Shown one piece after another: positions 45,509 to 55,733 of a stretch of 64,000 bases of DNA. The DNA comes from Shouchella oshimensis (GTDB lineage Bacteria > Bacillota > Bacilli > Bacillales > Bacillaceae_D), in the NCBI RefSeq assembly GCF_002019765.1, contig NZ_KV917380.1, positions 1,828,855-1,892,854 on the forward strand. The letters run 5' to 3'. Position 1 is the first letter of the stretch. Every line of letters starts with the position of its first letter. The translations under genes were made by a program, and so were the position numbers. Below the pieces are notes generated by a model. That model was not told the DNA's origin, made no database searches, and saw nothing but the letters and a program-made list of their open reading frames with translations.

Positions 45509-47286
45509 AACATACCGATGAGATATTAACTGGAAAAGAGCAACGCGCGATTTTTATACGCTTGCTCGGTTATGCCAAGGTTCATTTTAAGAAACTACTG
45601 CTTGCTTTCTTTATAATGCTTCTAGCTGCAGGAGCGGAATTGTTGCAACCTATTTTGATTGCACGCTTTATTGATGACTATTTAACCCCTCAAGCATTTC
45701 CGACAGACGTTCTTGTGATGCTTGCGTCATTTTATATTGGCTTACTTGTTCTTGCGGTTATTTGCCAATATGTCCAAAGTATTTTATTTCAAAAGATTGC
45801 TTTGCGAATTGTGCAAGCGTTACGTGTTGATGTATTTAAAAATGTTCAAAAGCTCGGGTTATCGTTCTTTGATCGAATGCCTGGAGGTGGCCTTGTTTCG
45901 AGGATTACGAACGACACCGAGTCCATAAAAGAGCTTTACGTTAGCGTGTTAGCGGTATTTGTTCAAAACGGAATGTTTATGATTGGGACATTTGTTGCTA
46001 TGTTTTACTTAAATGCAACCTTGGCTCTTTATTGTTTAATCTTTTTACCTTTGCTTTTAGTTGTCATTCGTTTATATCGGTCTATTAGTTCTCGCTTTTA
46101 TGAGCATGTTAGCGCAAAAGTGAGTGAAATTAATGCGAAAATGAGTGAGTCTGTTCAAGGTATGGCGATTATTCAAGTGTTCCGCCAAGAAAAGCGAATG
46201 CGCAAAGAGTTTGGACGAACGAATGATGAGCATTATCAAGCGGGAATGAAGGCGATGAAAGCAGATGCCCTTTTGCTGCGTCCAATTGTCGATATTCTTA
46301 GTTTAATTGCTATTTCAATTGTACTTATTTATTTTGGTTTTCAATCATTTATTGGTCCGGTTGAGCTTGGTGTGCTGTATGCGTTTATTAATTATCTTGA
46401 TCGCTTTTTCGAACCAGTTAATCAAATTATGCAACGCTTATCCATTTTTCAACAAGCCATTGTGTCAGCAGGTCGTGTTTTTCGCTTAATGGATCAGCGT
46501 GAGTACGCTCCGACAAAAACGGGAACAGAAACGCCAACAATTGAAAAAGGAACGATTGAGTTTAACAATGTTACCTTTTCTTATGATGGTTCTACCCAAG
46601 TGTTAACTAATATTTCGTTCAAAGCGGAAAAAGGGCAGACCGTAGCATTAGTCGGTCATACTGGAAGTGGAAAAAGCTCCATCATTAACCTTTTACTACG
46701 GTTTTATCCACTTACGAAAGGTACGATAACCATCGATGGTAAACCTTTACAAGCTTTTAGTGAAGAAGAGTTTCGGTCTAAAGTGGGCCTTGTGCTGCAA
46801 GATTCCTTTTTGTATAGCGGAACAGTCGCTAGCAATATCACATTAGGTAGAGACGGATACGAGCGAGGAGAAATAGAGGCGGCATGTGCTTTTGTTGGCG
46901 CAGATACGTTTATTCAGAATCTTGAACACGGTTACGAGGCAAAAGTAACGGAGCGTGGCGCAACGTTTTCTAGTGGAGAAAAACAGCTGCTTTCTTTTGC
47001 GCGAACGATGCTGGCTGACCCGGCTATTTTAGTGCTTGATGAAGCAACAGCAAGTGTTGATACAGAAACAGAGGAATCGATTCAGCAAGCGTTAGAAAAA
47101 ATGCAGCAAAATCGAACGACGATTGCCATCGCGCACCGCCTATCAACGATTAAACACGCCGATCAAATTCTTGTGCTGCATCAAGGAGAGATTGTTGAAC
47201 GAGGCAATCATGAACAACTATTAAAACGCCAAGGCTTGTATCATAAAATGTATTTATTACAGGCAAGAGAAAACGTGACAGCATAA
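45505..47286 (+). CDS. bmrD: ABC exporter subunit, BmrD/YheH-like
   Basis: A 593-residue half-transporter with Walker A GHTGSGKSS, a catalytic Glu in ILVLDEATASVD and the signature FSSGEKQ. It lacks the roughly 80-residue loop of B. subtilis BmrD between the first helices. It pairs with the upstream subunit; the ATGA overlap supports equal expression. Substrates unknown. Confidence 0.87.
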   Translation: MKHTDEILTGKEQRAIFIRLLGYAKVHFKKLLLAFFIMLLAAGAELLQPILIARFIDDYLTPQAFPTDVLVMLASFYIGLLVLAVICQYVQSILFQKIALRIVQALRVDVFKNVQKLGLSFFDRMPGGGLVSRITNDTESIKELYVSVLAVFVQNGMFMIGTFVAMFYLNATLALYCLIFLPLLLVVIRLYRSISSRFYEHVSAKVSEINAKMSESVQGMAIIQVFRQEKRMRKEFGRTNDEHYQAGMKAMKADALLLRPIVDILSLIAISIVLIYFGFQSFIGPVELGVLYAFINYLDRFFEPVNQIMQRLSIFQQAIVSAGRVFRLMDQREYAPTKTGTETPTIEKGTIEFNNVTFSYDGSTQVLTNISFKAEKGQTVALVGHTGSGKSSIINLLLRFYPLTKGTITIDGKPLQAFSEEEFRSKVGLVLQDSFLYSGTVASNITLGRDGYERGEIEAACAFVGADTFIQNLEHGYEAKVTERGATFSSGEKQLLSFARTMLADPAILVLDEATASVDTETEESIQQALEKMQQNRTTIAIAHRLSTIKHADQILVLHQGEIVERGNHEQLLKRQGLYHKMYLLQARENVTA

Positions 47287-47311
47287 AAAAAGGCGCAAAT
47301 GCGCCTTTTTT
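47285..47311. terminator. Bidirectional terminator
   Basis: AAAAAAAGGCGC AAAT GCGCCTTTTTT between the exporter gene and yneK. Confidence 0.9.
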
Positions 47312-47798
47312 AGCTGGATTGTTTTCGTTCAACTGCCTCTTGGAGCTCTCTTTTGCTTCTGGCTTTTGATTGGCGGTCAAGTAGATGTTCATAGGGTGTT
47401 AAATCAATATCTTTTTGTTTTAATTTCTTAATTAAAAAACGGTGATCTTTTTTAGGTGTTGCTAAAATATATCCGCGAATAATCGTATCTAATGTAAGGG
47501 TAGTTGCCTGTTCATTTAAGGCAATCTCACTAATTTTACCGGCGATTTTCTCTTTAGCCACGTCACGAAAGAGTTCTGGTACTGGTTCTACAAGTTCATT
47601 TAACAATTGCCTCTGTTCATCTTTCCATAGAGGTAAAGCCTTGTTTATGTAGTATTCTTGCCAGTCTAAGATGGATTTCCCGTCTTCTTTTGGCATTCGC
47701 TTAAGGAATTTTCTAAACATGAAGAACCCACCGATAAACATTAGGCCAAGCAAGATAAAGGTCCATAGCACAATCATATTCATAAACCAGTCACTCAT
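47310..47798 (-). CDS. yneK: DUF2621 membrane protein YneK
   Basis: A 162-residue protein with one N-terminal membrane helix and the family segment FFMFRKFLKRMPKEDGKSILDWQEYYI. The C-terminal part is cytoplasmic and charged. ATG 47798 follows AGGAGG. Synteny with B. subtilis yneK supports the call. Function unknown. Confidence 0.85.
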   Translation of the reverse strand: MSDWFMNMIVLWTFILLGLMFIGGFFMFRKFLKRMPKEDGKSILDWQEYYINKALPLWKDEQRQLLNELVEPVPELFRDVAKEKIAGKISEIALNEQATTLTLDTIIRGYILATPKKDHRFLIKKLKQKDIDLTPYEHLLDRQSKARSKRELQEAVERKQSS

Positions 47799-47878
47799 CA
47801 ACACCCCTCCTTTTTGCTTGTTCTTTGCTGTTACTTTAGCATAAAATGAGGTGTGTTGCTATGGAGGGGGAGAAAAAC

Positions 47879-48286
47879 GTGTCTCAAATTGTTCTTTTTG
47901 CGACGCATATGTTTACATCAATCGTGTTATTTTTATGTATTCCGTTGCCATTTTTGTATTATGCAGCGAGGCTTGATGACGGGGAACGCTTTAAGATGAG
48001 GCTGATAAAGGTTTACCGTGTCATTCTTATGATTGCCCATATAGGGTTACTCCTTTTAATTGCTACAGGAATTCCTCTGTTAGTCGAGTGGCGATCGTGG
48101 TGGACATGGGGCGTCGTTCTGCTAACTCTTGTAATTGGGGCTAGTTTAGGAATAACTAGTAAGAGCCTGCGTTTAATGGCCAGTGGTGAGCAAGAGTATG
48201 AAAAGCCATTTCGAAAGGCGAGTCTTCTTTTAGCTTTTAGCATTGGAGCAATGTTTTTGTTGAAATATAGCCGTTATCTTATGTAA
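47879..48286 (+). CDS. Four-helix membrane protein of unknown function
   Basis: A 135-residue protein with four predicted membrane helices (about 5-25, 50-70, 75-95 and 115-130) and short loops. I placed the start at GTG 47879, with GGAGGGGGAG 7 bases upstream; ATG 47861 lies inside that ribosome site. I do not recognise the family. Closed by a strong terminator. Confidence 0.7.
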   Translation: MSQIVLFATHMFTSIVLFLCIPLPFLYYAARLDDGERFKMRLIKVYRVILMIAHIGLLLLIATGIPLLVEWRSWWTWGVVLLTLVIGASLGITSKSLRLMASGEQEYEKPFRKASLLLAFSIGAMFLLKYSRYLM

Positions 48287-48288
48287 AG

Positions 48289-48319
48289 AAAAAAAGGACT
48301 GCGATGCAGTCCTTTTTTT
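48289..48319. terminator. Bidirectional terminator
   Basis: AAAAAAAGGACTGC GAT GCAGTCCTTTTTTT between convergent genes. Confidence 0.92.
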
Positions 48320-48407
48320 AGAACCAGCTTGCTCCGACAATTACTAAAAGAATAAAAAGAACAACAATTAAAGCGAAACCACCGCCTGTTCCAAATCCAC
48401 CGCTCAT
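48318..48407 (-). CDS. YjcZ-family sporulation peptide
   Basis: A 29-residue peptide: MSGGFGTGGGF followed by one Leu/Ile/Val helix ending GASWF. This is the hallmark of the YjcZ/YmzA-type small sporulation peptides, found in the spore envelope or membrane. AAGGAGGTTACACA precedes the ATG. Far below usual gene-calling length limits. Confidence 0.85.
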   Translation of the reverse strand: MSGGFGTGGGFALIVVLFILLVIVGASWF

Positions 48408-48475
48408 TGTGTAACCTCCTTTTTATCAAGGTATGATTACAGTCTATGCAGGGGTTCTAAAAAGGTTTGGGCGAG

Positions 48476-48604
48476 TTAGCCTTCTCCGTTCGTTTGGCTA
48501 ACATGGTTGGCTTTTTTTGTTTTATGAGAGCCGCTTTGTTTTTGTGGTTGGTTACTATCTGGATGCTGTGGTTGGTTGCGTCTAGCTTTTGAATTTCCTT
48601 TCAT
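48476..48604 (-). CDS. sspP: Small acid-soluble spore protein P
   Basis: A 42-residue, basic, Asn/Gln-rich peptide. The QPQKQSGSHKTKKANHVSQ block matches the SspP core (QPEPLSGSKKVKNRNHTRQ in B. subtilis). GAGGTGAAG precedes the ATG. It lies divergent from aconitase, as sspP does near citB in B. subtilis; sspO is not present. Expected in the forespore. Confidence 0.8.
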   Translation of the reverse strand: MKGNSKARRNQPQHPDSNQPQKQSGSHKTKKANHVSQTNGEG

Positions 48605-48629
48605 TTTCTTCACCTCGCTTTTCTTTTTT

Positions 48630-48658
48630 TAGTATGTGAAACGTTTTTTTTCTTATCC
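48630..48658 (-). promoter_or_regulatory. Sigma-G-type promoter of sspP
   Basis: On the minus strand GGATA (48654-48658), a 17-base spacer and CATACTA (48630-48636). This fits the forespore sigma-G consensus, with a perfect -10, 25 bases before the start codon. Confidence 0.75.
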
Positions 48659-48682
48659 TTTTTAAAAAATGTCGAAAAAAGA

Positions 48683-48752
48683 TTTAAACTTTCGTCAACT
48701 TTTGCTATTCTAATGAAGGGCAATTGTATCGCTTACATTAAAAGCGCTTACT
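48683..48752 (+). promoter_or_regulatory. Aconitase promoter region with cre-like site
   Basis: TTTAAA (48683-48688), 17 bases, TATTCT (48706-48711). Downstream, TAAAAGCGCTTACT (48739-48752) differs at one position from the catabolite-response consensus TGAAAGCGnTTnCn. CcpA represses citB in B. subtilis, so the position within the early transcript suggests a roadblock. Confidence 0.6.
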
Positions 48753-48817
48753 CAAGTGCGTTCCTTAGACAAGAAAGGAACAATGCGATATGATGAAGTT
48801 GATAAGGAGGGTCTTAG

Positions 48818-51535
48818 ATGTCAAAAAACTTAGATGTGTTTAAAGCGCGGTCTTCTTTTGAGTCAAACGGAAAAACGTATCATTACTATGCATTAGATGC
48901 GTTAGAGAAAGCAGGTTATGGGAACGTTAATAGGCTACCATATTCTGTGAAAGTATTATTAGAATCAGTGTTACGTCAGTATGATGATTATGTCATTAAA
49001 AAAGAGCATGTTGAAAATTTAGCGAAGTGGGGAACACCTGAACAAAAAGAAATTGATGTTCCTTTCAAACCTTCTCGTGTTATTCTACAAGATTTCACTG
49101 GAGTGCCAGCTGTGGTTGATTTAGCAGCGCTAAGAAAAGCGATGGCGGACCTTGGTGGGGACCCAGATCAGATTAACCCTGAAATCCCTGTAGATCTTGT
49201 CATTGACCACTCTGTACAAGTAGATAAATTCGGTACAGATGATTCATTGCTTTATAATATGAATCGCGAGTTTGAACGGAATGGCGAGCGTTATGAATTT
49301 TTAAGCTGGGCAAAGAAAGCGTTTGATAATTACAATGCGGTTCCTCCAGCAACTGGTATCGTACACCAAGTAAACTTGGAGTACATAGCAAACGTCGTTC
49401 ATGCAGTTGAGAAAGATGGCGAATGGTTAACGTTCCCTGATTCACTTGTAGGAACAGATTCTCATACAACGATGATCAACGGCTTAGGTGTTTTAGGCTG
49501 GGGCGTTGGTGGTATTGAAGCGGAAGCGGGCATGCTTGGACAACCATCTTACTTCCCAGTACCAGAAGTTATTGGTTTAAAATTCACTGGTTCTTTACCA
49601 AGTGGCACAACAGCGACAGACGTAGCGTTAAAAGTAACTCAAGTCCTTCGCCAAAAGAACGTTGTTGGAAAATTCGTTGAGTATTTCGGTCCAGGTTTAG
49701 CAGATATGCCACTTGCTGACCGTGCAACAATTTCCAATATGGCTCCTGAGTATGGTGCAACATGTGGATTCTTCCCAGTGGATGAAGAAGCAATGAACTA
49801 CATGCGCTTAACAGGGCGTTCTGAAGAACAAATTGAATTGGTTCGTGCTTATTGTCAAGCAAACGGACTATGGTATATTCCTGGTGAAACACCAGATCCA
49901 ACGTATACAGATGTGGTTGAAGTCGACTTGTCTCAAATTCATGCAAATCTTTCTGGACCAAAACGCCCACAAGATTTAATTGAATTACCAAAAATGCAAA
50001 AATCATTCCAAGATGCGGTTGTTGCGCCTCAAGGAAACCAGGGTCTTGGTCTTGACCAGTCAGAATTCAATAAAACGGTTGATGTAACGTACAAAGATGG
50101 TCGTACAACAACGATGAAAACAGGGGCTGTAGCTATCGCTGCTATCACAAGCTGTACAAATACATCGAATCCATATGTGCTTGTAGCAGCAGGTCTTGTT
50201 GCGAAAAAAGCAAGTGAATTAGGGCTCCAAGTACCTGAATATGTGAAAACATCACTTGCACCAGGTTCAAAAGTCGTTACTGGCTATTTAAATGATTCTG
50301 GTTTAATGCCTTATTTAGAGGATCTTGGCTTCCATCTTGTTGGATATGGCTGTACAACATGTATCGGAAACTCTGGGCCACTAGAGGATGAAATTGAAGA
50401 AGCAATTTCGAGTAACGACTTAACTGTTACGTCTGTATTATCTGGTAACCGTAACTTTGAAGGACGTATTCATCCGCTTGTGAAAGCAAACTACTTAGCA
50501 TCACCACCACTTGTAGTAGCCTATGCACTAGCAGGAACAGTGAACGTTGATTTATTGAACGATCCAATCTCTACAGATAAAGACGGTAAACCTGTTTACT
50601 TTAAAGATATTTGGCCATCAACAGAAGAAGTACGTACAATTGTTGATCAAACGGTAACGCCAGAGTTATTCCGTCGTGAATACCAAGATGTCTTTACAAG
50701 TAACGATCGTTGGAATCAAATTAATACGACGGATGACGCCCTATACAAATGGGATGATGAGTCAACATACATTGCAAATCCACCATTCTTTGAAGGATTA
50801 GCAAAAGATCCTGAAGCTGTAAAGCCGCTTTCTGATTTACGTGTAATTGGTAAATTCGGCGATTCTGTTACGACAGATCACATCTCTCCTGCTGGAGCCA
50901 TTGGTAAGAACACGCCAGCTGGTAAGTTCTTAATGGAAAAAGGTGTAGAGCCAAGAGATTTCAACTCATACGGTTCACGTCGTGGTAATCACGATGTTAT
51001 GATGAGAGGAACGTTTGCGAATATCCGTATTCGTAACCAAATTGCACCAGGTACAGAAGGTGGATTTACAACATACTGGCCAACAGACGAAGTAATGTCC
51101 ATTTATGATGCGGCGATGAAGTACAAAGAGAATGATACAGGTCTTGTTGTTCTCGCTGGTCAAGATTATGGGATGGGATCTTCTCGTGACTGGGCTGCAA
51201 AGGGTACAAACTTACTAGGGATTAAAACAGTTATTGCTGAAAGTTACGAGCGTATTCACCGCTCTAACCTAGTATTAATGGGTGTTCTACCTCTTCAATT
51301 CAAAGCGGGTGAAAATGCTGAATCTCTTGGTCTAACAGGTAGAGAAAGCATTTCAGTTGCAATTGATGATACAGTGAAACCGCGTGATTATGTCACCGTT
51401 ACAGCTGTAGCTGAAGATGGAACAAAAACCGAATTTGAAGCGCTTGTTCGTTTTGATAGTGATGTTGATGTTGATTACTATCGCCACGGTGGAATACTTC
51501 AAATGGTTCTTCGTGATAAGCTGCAGCCAGCTTAA
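48818..51535 (+). CDS. acnA: Aconitate hydratase (aconitase)
   Basis: TCA-cycle enzyme, citrate to isocitrate, and an iron-responsive RNA-binding protein in Bacillus. The 905-residue AcnA-type protein has the Fe-S ligands: Cys in [10 protein letters not shown] and two in [10 protein letters not shown]. The substrate-binding SSRDWAAKG is also present. Strong AAGGAGGG site. Own terminator downstream. Confidence 0.98.
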   Translation: MSKNLDVFKARSSFESNGKTYHYYALDALEKAGYGNVNRLPYSVKVLLESVLRQYDDYVIKKEHVENLAKWGTPEQKEIDVPFKPSRVILQDFTGVPAVVDLAALRKAMADLGGDPDQINPEIPVDLVIDHSVQVDKFGTDDSLLYNMNREFERNGERYEFLSWAKKAFDNYNAVPPATGIVHQVNLEYIANVVHAVEKDGEWLTFPDSLVGTDSHTTMINGLGVLGWGVGGIEAEAGMLGQPSYFPVPEVIGLKFTGSLPSGTTATDVALKVTQVLRQKNVVGKFVEYFGPGLADMPLADRATISNMAPEYGATCGFFPVDEEAMNYMRLTGRSEEQIELVRAYCQANGLWYIPGETPDPTYTDVVEVDLSQIHANLSGPKRPQDLIELPKMQKSFQDAVVAPQGNQGLGLDQSEFNKTVDVTYKDGRTTTMKTGAVAIAAITSCTNTSNPYVLVAAGLVAKKASELGLQVPEYVKTSLAPGSKVVTGYLNDSGLMPYLEDLGFHLVGYGCTTCIGNSGPLEDEIEEAISSNDLTVTSVLSGNRNFEGRIHPLVKANYLASPPLVVAYALAGTVNVDLLNDPISTDKDGKPVYFKDIWPSTEEVRTIVDQTVTPELFRREYQDVFTSNDRWNQINTTDDALYKWDDESTYIANPPFFEGLAKDPEAVKPLSDLRVIGKFGDSVTTDHISPAGAIGKNTPAGKFLMEKGVEPRDFNSYGSRRGNHDVMMRGTFANIRIRNQIAPGTEGGFTTYWPTDEVMSIYDAAMKYKENDTGLVVLAGQDYGMGSSRDWAAKGTNLLGIKTVIAESYERIHRSNLVLMGVLPLQFKAGENAESLGLTGRESISVAIDDTVKPRDYVTVTAVAEDGTKTEFEALVRFDSDVDVDYYRHGGILQMVLRDKLQPA

Positions 51536-51547
51536 ATAAGATAGAGA

Positions 51548-51577
51548 AACTTGCTTGAAAGGTCAAGCAAGTTTTTT
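51548..51577 (+). terminator. Terminator after acnA
   Basis: AACTTGCTTGA AAGG TCAAGCAAGTT then T run. Confidence 0.92.
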
Positions 51578-51686
51578 CTTTTGGGCAAATAGTTTAGGGG
51601 TCTAAATTGTTTTTGCTTGATTTTTAACCTTTTTATTGTGTAAGGTGTGTATAGATAAAAAGACATGACATGATGGAGGAACCAAC

Positions 51687-54600
51687 GTGACAAATTTTTC
51701 AATTCGCAGGCCCGTGTTTACCATTGTCGGAATGATTTTCTTTATTATAATGGGGATTGTTTCACTTACACGGTTGCCACTGCAGCTGCTACCAGAGATT
51801 AATCCTCCAGTTGCAGCAATTGCTACAAGCTATCCGAATGTAAACCCTCAAGAAGTTCAGGATCAAGTAACCATCCCAATTGAAAATCGCATGGCAAGTA
51901 TTTCAGGTTTACAAAACATGACGTCAAATTCTCAAGAAGGATCTTCTATTATCCTACTTGAATTTGATTGGAGCTCGTCCATTGAAGATGTAGAACTAGA
52001 CATTATCAATGCACTAAGGCAAATTGATTTGCCTGATGGCGCTGGGGAACCAAGCTTTTTAAAGTTTGATCCATCTATGTTTCCAATGATGCAGCTCGCA
52101 GTCACGTCCAATGATGAGATTGAAGCATTTCAAGATGATGTTATGGATTTAGAACAAGAAATTCTTCAAGTCCCTGGGGTTGCTAGTGTGAATGAATCAG
52201 GGACCATTAGTGAAATCGTTTCGATTGAACTCGATCAGGAAGACATGATTGATGCAGGTGTTACGCAAGATACAGTTGTGAATGCTTTGCAAGCAAACCA
52301 AATTACGATGCCAGGTGGCACTGTTGAACAAGATGATTTTAGCTTAACAACAAGAATCATCCATGAACTAACGAGCATAGAAGATATTGAAGAATTGGTT
52401 GTTGGCGTTAATCCAGAAACCGGTGAGGAGATTACGTTAACGAGTATTGCAAGTGTTGAAATTAGTTCAGAAGAATTAGAAACATTAACCCGAGCAAATC
52501 AAGAACCGGCTATCAGCTTATCGATTATGCAAGAATCAAGTGCGAATACGACGCAAACATCAAATGATGTAAATGAGCGTTTAAATGAATTACAAGACGA
52601 TGCTGATTACGAAGACTTAGATGTTGTGGTGCTTTATGATGAAGGTGACTTTATTAACTCAGCGATCCAAAGTGTTGCGACTGCATTAATTATTGGTGGC
52701 GTACTCGCCATGGTTGTGTTGTTTTTCTTCTTACGTAACCTTAAAACACCTCTTATTATTGGGTTAGCGATACCATTCTCAGTTATTGTTACATTTGCCT
52801 TTATGTATTTCTTAGATATTGGGTTAAACATTATGACATTAGGTGGTTTAGCTCTTGGTATTGGCTTAGTTGTCGATAATGCGATTGTTGTTATTGAAAA
52901 CATTTATCGTCATTTAGCAAAAGGAAAAGATCCGAAGCAAGCAGCTTCTGATGGGACAAAAGAAGTAATGGCTGCGATCTTTGCATCTACGTTAACGACT
53001 ATTTCTGTTTTCCTTCCAATTGTCTTTATTAGTGGGATTGTTGGAAACTTGTTTAGAGAATTGGCGTTAACCGTTTCATTTAGTTTATTGTCTTCCTTTA
53101 TTGTAGCGATTACCGTTGTACCCATGATTGCAAGCCGAGTGCTAAAACCGTCTCAGGCAAACGATGAGGCGAAAAGACGCGAATCTAGAACGATGCGTGG
53201 ATTAGAAAAAATGACCCACTGGTCTTTAGGCCACCGAAAAACGGTTATTGCTAGTACGTTTGGATTGCTTCTTATCGGTGGAGTTGGTCTAAGTACGGTT
53301 GGACTAGAATTAATTCCAGAAAGCGATCAAGGCTCTTTTACCGTCGACGTTGAAATGGAAACAGGAACAAGTTTAACCCGAACAACAGAAGCAGTTGAGG
53401 AAATTGAAAATGTTCTTGCCGATTATCAAGAAGTAAATGATTATGTAAGTGTAATCGGTTCAAGTGATCAGCCTGGTCAATCTGGAGGATCACATACTGC
53501 ACAAATTACGGTGGCGATGATTCCATTAGAAGATCGCTCTGTCTCTACAGCAGAATTTATTGAAACAATTGAACGAGATCTTGAGCGTGCTGATGACGAT
53601 GCAGATGTTCGTGCCTTTACACAGACAGCAGCGTTAAGTGGAGAAGCAAATACGGTTCCATTTACTGTAACTCATTCTGATCGTAACGCATTATACGATA
53701 CAGTCTACGAACTTGAAGAAGAGTTGTTGGACTCGTCTCTCGTTCGGGAAGTACAGCTGAGTATTGAAGATCAAGTACCAGAAATTGTCGTTGATGTGAA
53801 TGCAGAAGATGCTCGAGCAGAAGGGCTAACACCAGCTGAAATCGCGAGCCAAGTTAATAGTGCTACACGCGGAGAAACGGCGATGCTTATTCAACTGACC
53901 AGTGATGATACATCCCAAACGTATGAAGTGCATGTTGGTCTTGCGTCAGAATACACGGAAACGATAAATGAGCTTGAGAATTTACAAATAGTCTCTCAAG
54001 AAGGAACAACCATTTCGTTAAATGAAGTAGCAGACGTAACAGAAGGCGAATCGCCAGCCTCTATCCAACGAGCAGATCAATCAGAAGCAGTTGAGGTAAC
54101 GGTTGGTTATACAACAGAAGCAACGCTAAGTGACGTTTCAACATTAATTGAAGATTCAATTGCTGAAATTGAATTTCCTGAAGGTGCTAGCTACTCCTTT
54201 GGAGGCGAGCAAGAAATTCTTGAAGATGCCATAGGCAGTATGATTTTAGCGCTTGTTCTTGCGATTATTTTCATTTACTTGATTATGGCTGCGCAATTTG
54301 AGTCGTTTAAACTACCGTTTATCATGTTAATGACCGTTCCACTTGTACTAATCGGTGTTACCCTTGCTTTAACACTTACGCAAACAGCGATCGGTGTAAC
54401 AACGTTTATTGGGATCATCATTTTAGTGGGTGTTGTAACGAACAATGGAATTGTCATGCTTGATTTTGTAAATCAGCAGAAGCAAAAAGGGATGTCAACG
54501 TATAACGCTCTAGTTGAATCTGTCCAGCTACGAACACGACCAATTGTAATGACCTCTTTGACCGCTATTTTAGGAATGGTGCCAATTGCGTTTGGCTATG

Positions 54601-54980
54601 GCGAAGGGGCAGAATTACAACAGCCGATGGCTATAGCAGTTATTGGTGGTTTAATAAGTAGTACGGCGCTAACGTTAATCTTTATTCCGGTTCTTTACAG
54701 TTTGTTTGACAAAGAAACCCGTTCTAAAAACCGTACACCACGAATGGTAACAATCGATGGAGAGTATTACGAAGTCGATGAAAACAATCGAGTTGTGAAA
54801 GCATTACCTGAAGGTGAAGGGCAAAATGGCTCACAGGAAACATCCGAACGTGTTGACCTGAATGAAAGCGAACGGGAACAACATAATGCGGAATTTAAAA
54901 ATGAATTAAGTCGAGACGATATCGTCGAGTTACTTGATTCCATTGTTGCAAGAACAAAAAAAGACGACGATAAAAAATAA
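51687..54980 (+). CDS. RND-family transporter, SwrC/AcrB-like
   Basis: A 1097-residue, 12-helix RND exporter. There is an N-terminal helix, two large outside porter domains (about 35-330 and 555-860), and helix bundles around 335-500 and 860-1015. The proton-relay acid is seen in GLVVDNAIVVIENI. The outer domains are rich in Asp/Glu. The closest known role is B. subtilis SwrC (surfactin self-resistance, swarming), but substrate cannot be told from sequence. GTG start after GGAGGAACC. No membrane-fusion partner gene is adjacent. Confidence 0.88.
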   Translation: MTNFSIRRPVFTIVGMIFFIIMGIVSLTRLPLQLLPEINPPVAAIATSYPNVNPQEVQDQVTIPIENRMASISGLQNMTSNSQEGSSIILLEFDWSSSIEDVELDIINALRQIDLPDGAGEPSFLKFDPSMFPMMQLAVTSNDEIEAFQDDVMDLEQEILQVPGVASVNESGTISEIVSIELDQEDMIDAGVTQDTVVNALQANQITMPGGTVEQDDFSLTTRIIHELTSIEDIEELVVGVNPETGEEITLTSIASVEISSEELETLTRANQEPAISLSIMQESSANTTQTSNDVNERLNELQDDADYEDLDVVVLYDEGDFINSAIQSVATALIIGGVLAMVVLFFFLRNLKTPLIIGLAIPFSVIVTFAFMYFLDIGLNIMTLGGLALGIGLVVDNAIVVIENIYRHLAKGKDPKQAASDGTKEVMAAIFASTLTTISVFLPIVFISGIVGNLFRELALTVSFSLLSSFIVAITVVPMIASRVLKPSQANDEAKRRESRTMRGLEKMTHWSLGHRKTVIASTFGLLLIGGVGLSTVGLELIPESDQGSFTVDVEMETGTSLTRTTEAVEEIENVLADYQEVNDYVSVIGSSDQPGQSGGSHTAQITVAMIPLEDRSVSTAEFIETIERDLERADDDADVRAFTQTAALSGEANTVPFTVTHSDRNALYDTVYELEEELLDSSLVREVQLSIEDQVPEIVVDVNAEDARAEGLTPAEIASQVNSATRGETAMLIQLTSDDTSQTYEVHVGLASEYTETINELENLQIVSQEGTTISLNEVADVTEGESPASIQRADQSEAVEVTVGYTTEATLSDVSTLIEDSIAEIEFPEGASYSFGGEQEILEDAIGSMILALVLAIIFIYLIMAAQFESFKLPFIMLMTVPLVLIGVTLALTLTQTAIGVTTFIGIIILVGVVTNNGIVMLDFVNQQKQKGMSTYNALVESVQLRTRPIVMTSLTAILGMVPIAFGYGEGAELQQPMAIAVIGGLISSTALTLIFIPVLYSLFDKETRSKNRTPRMVTIDGEYYEVDENNRVVKALPEGEGQNGSQETSERVDLNESEREQHNAEFKNELSRDDIVELLDSIVARTKKDDDKK

Positions 54981-54993
54981 CGTGTACGAAATC

Positions 54994-55050
54994 GACTTCC
55001 CGTGCAGTGAACAAAGAAGACATGGTCACTGCTGACGGGGAGTCTTTTTA
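54994..55050 (+). terminator. Terminator after the RND gene
   Basis: Long stem GACTtCCCGT-GCAGTGA with TCACTGC-ACGGGgAGTC, 15-base loop, then TTTTTA. Confidence 0.75.
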
Positions 55051-55064
55051 TGTGCAGATAGATG

Positions 55065-55184
55065 CTATGATTGTTGATTGGCTGTTTGAGTACAAACCCA
55101 TTCAAGCAACTGTTTCTCCCCATTCATTAGTGGACGCTGTAATTTGTTTTCTATTTCCAAAGACAGTTGTTCTAAGTGAATCAC
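55065..55184 (-). CDS. Putative 39-residue soluble peptide
   Basis: A 39-residue frame from GTG 55184, preceded by AGAGGGGTGA at good spacing. The product starts MIHLEQLSLEIENKLQ and is amphipathic and helical, with no membrane helix. I recognise no family. The overlapping plus-strand frame has no ribosome site. Support is the ribosome site and sensible composition only. Confidence 0.4.
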   Translation of the reverse strand: MIHLEQLSLEIENKLQRPLMNGEKQLLEWVCTQTANQQS

Positions 55185-55309
55185 TGTATTCACCCCTCTC
55201 ACTAAAGGCTATGTGCAAAATTTGTTGAATATTCATCTTTTTACATCGAAAGAAGGTTTAAAACAGTTGTAAAGGTGCAATACTGTATATAAAAACGAGG
55301 TGACTGAGG

Positions 55310-55438
55310 ATGAGAAGAGTTGGAAGATTACCGTTTGATCAATTAGTAAAGCAGAACAAAGAGCGATTAATTCAAGATCAGGCTGAAATTAATCGTTTAG
55401 AAGAGCGATTTGAACAAAAGCATGCATTGCCAAAATAA
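55310..55438 (+). CDS. fbpB: FbpB-like small basic protein
   Basis: A 42-residue peptide starting MRRVGRLPFDQLVKQNKERL and continuing as a charged helix (INRLEERFEQKH). This pattern (MRK...FEELV..N...L..D...L..IE.R.E.K) is that of the FbpB family, which in B. subtilis helps the small RNA FsrA repress iron-using enzymes including aconitase. GAGGTGAC precedes the ATG. I see no Fur box upstream, so iron control is unproven. Confidence 0.7.
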   Translation: MRRVGRLPFDQLVKQNKERLIQDQAEINRLEERFEQKHALPK

Positions 55439-55492
55439 ACTAACGTAAAAACCCCTCATTTGTGAAACACTATTCATAAGGAGGGATGTTTT

Positions 55493-55630
55493 GTGAGTGA
55501 AAAAAACCGATTTGCCCAATTTACTCCAGACCATTTAGGAACACAGCCGCGAAAATCGAACCGAAATAATGGAAAGAAAGTCGCGACGAAATCAAATCGC
55601 CAGCCAGACTATATTCCTCCTAAAGGATAA
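55493..55630 (+). CDS. sspN: Small acid-soluble spore protein N
   Basis: A 45-residue basic peptide with the SspN core F-x-PDHLGTQPR followed by NNGKKV. GTG start 8 bases after AAGGAGG. In B. subtilis sspN-tlp lies just after citB; tlp is not seen here. Expected to be made in the forespore, though no clear sigma-G promoter is visible. Confidence 0.8.
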   Translation: MSEKNRFAQFTPDHLGTQPRKSNRNNGKKVATKSNRQPDYIPPKG

Positions 55631-55656
55631 ACCGTCGAGATCTCGACGGTTTTTTG
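55631..55656 (+). terminator. Terminator after sspN
   Basis: Self-complementary ACCGTCGAGA/TCTCGACGGT followed by T run, directly after the stop codon. Confidence 0.9.
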
Positions 55657-55733
55657 TCGATTTAGTAAAAAGTAACTAGAACAGCTCTCTGCCTGTTAAA
55701 ATAAAGTGGAATCGTTTAGTAGGGGAGAACAAT

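Noticed and set aside
55007-55228. Plus-strand 73-codon frame after the RND gene
   Set aside because: Its start lies inside the terminator stem and it lacks a ribosome site.
55220-55309. Fur box before the fbpB-like gene
   Set aside because: No stretch matches the TGATAAT inverted repeat well enough.
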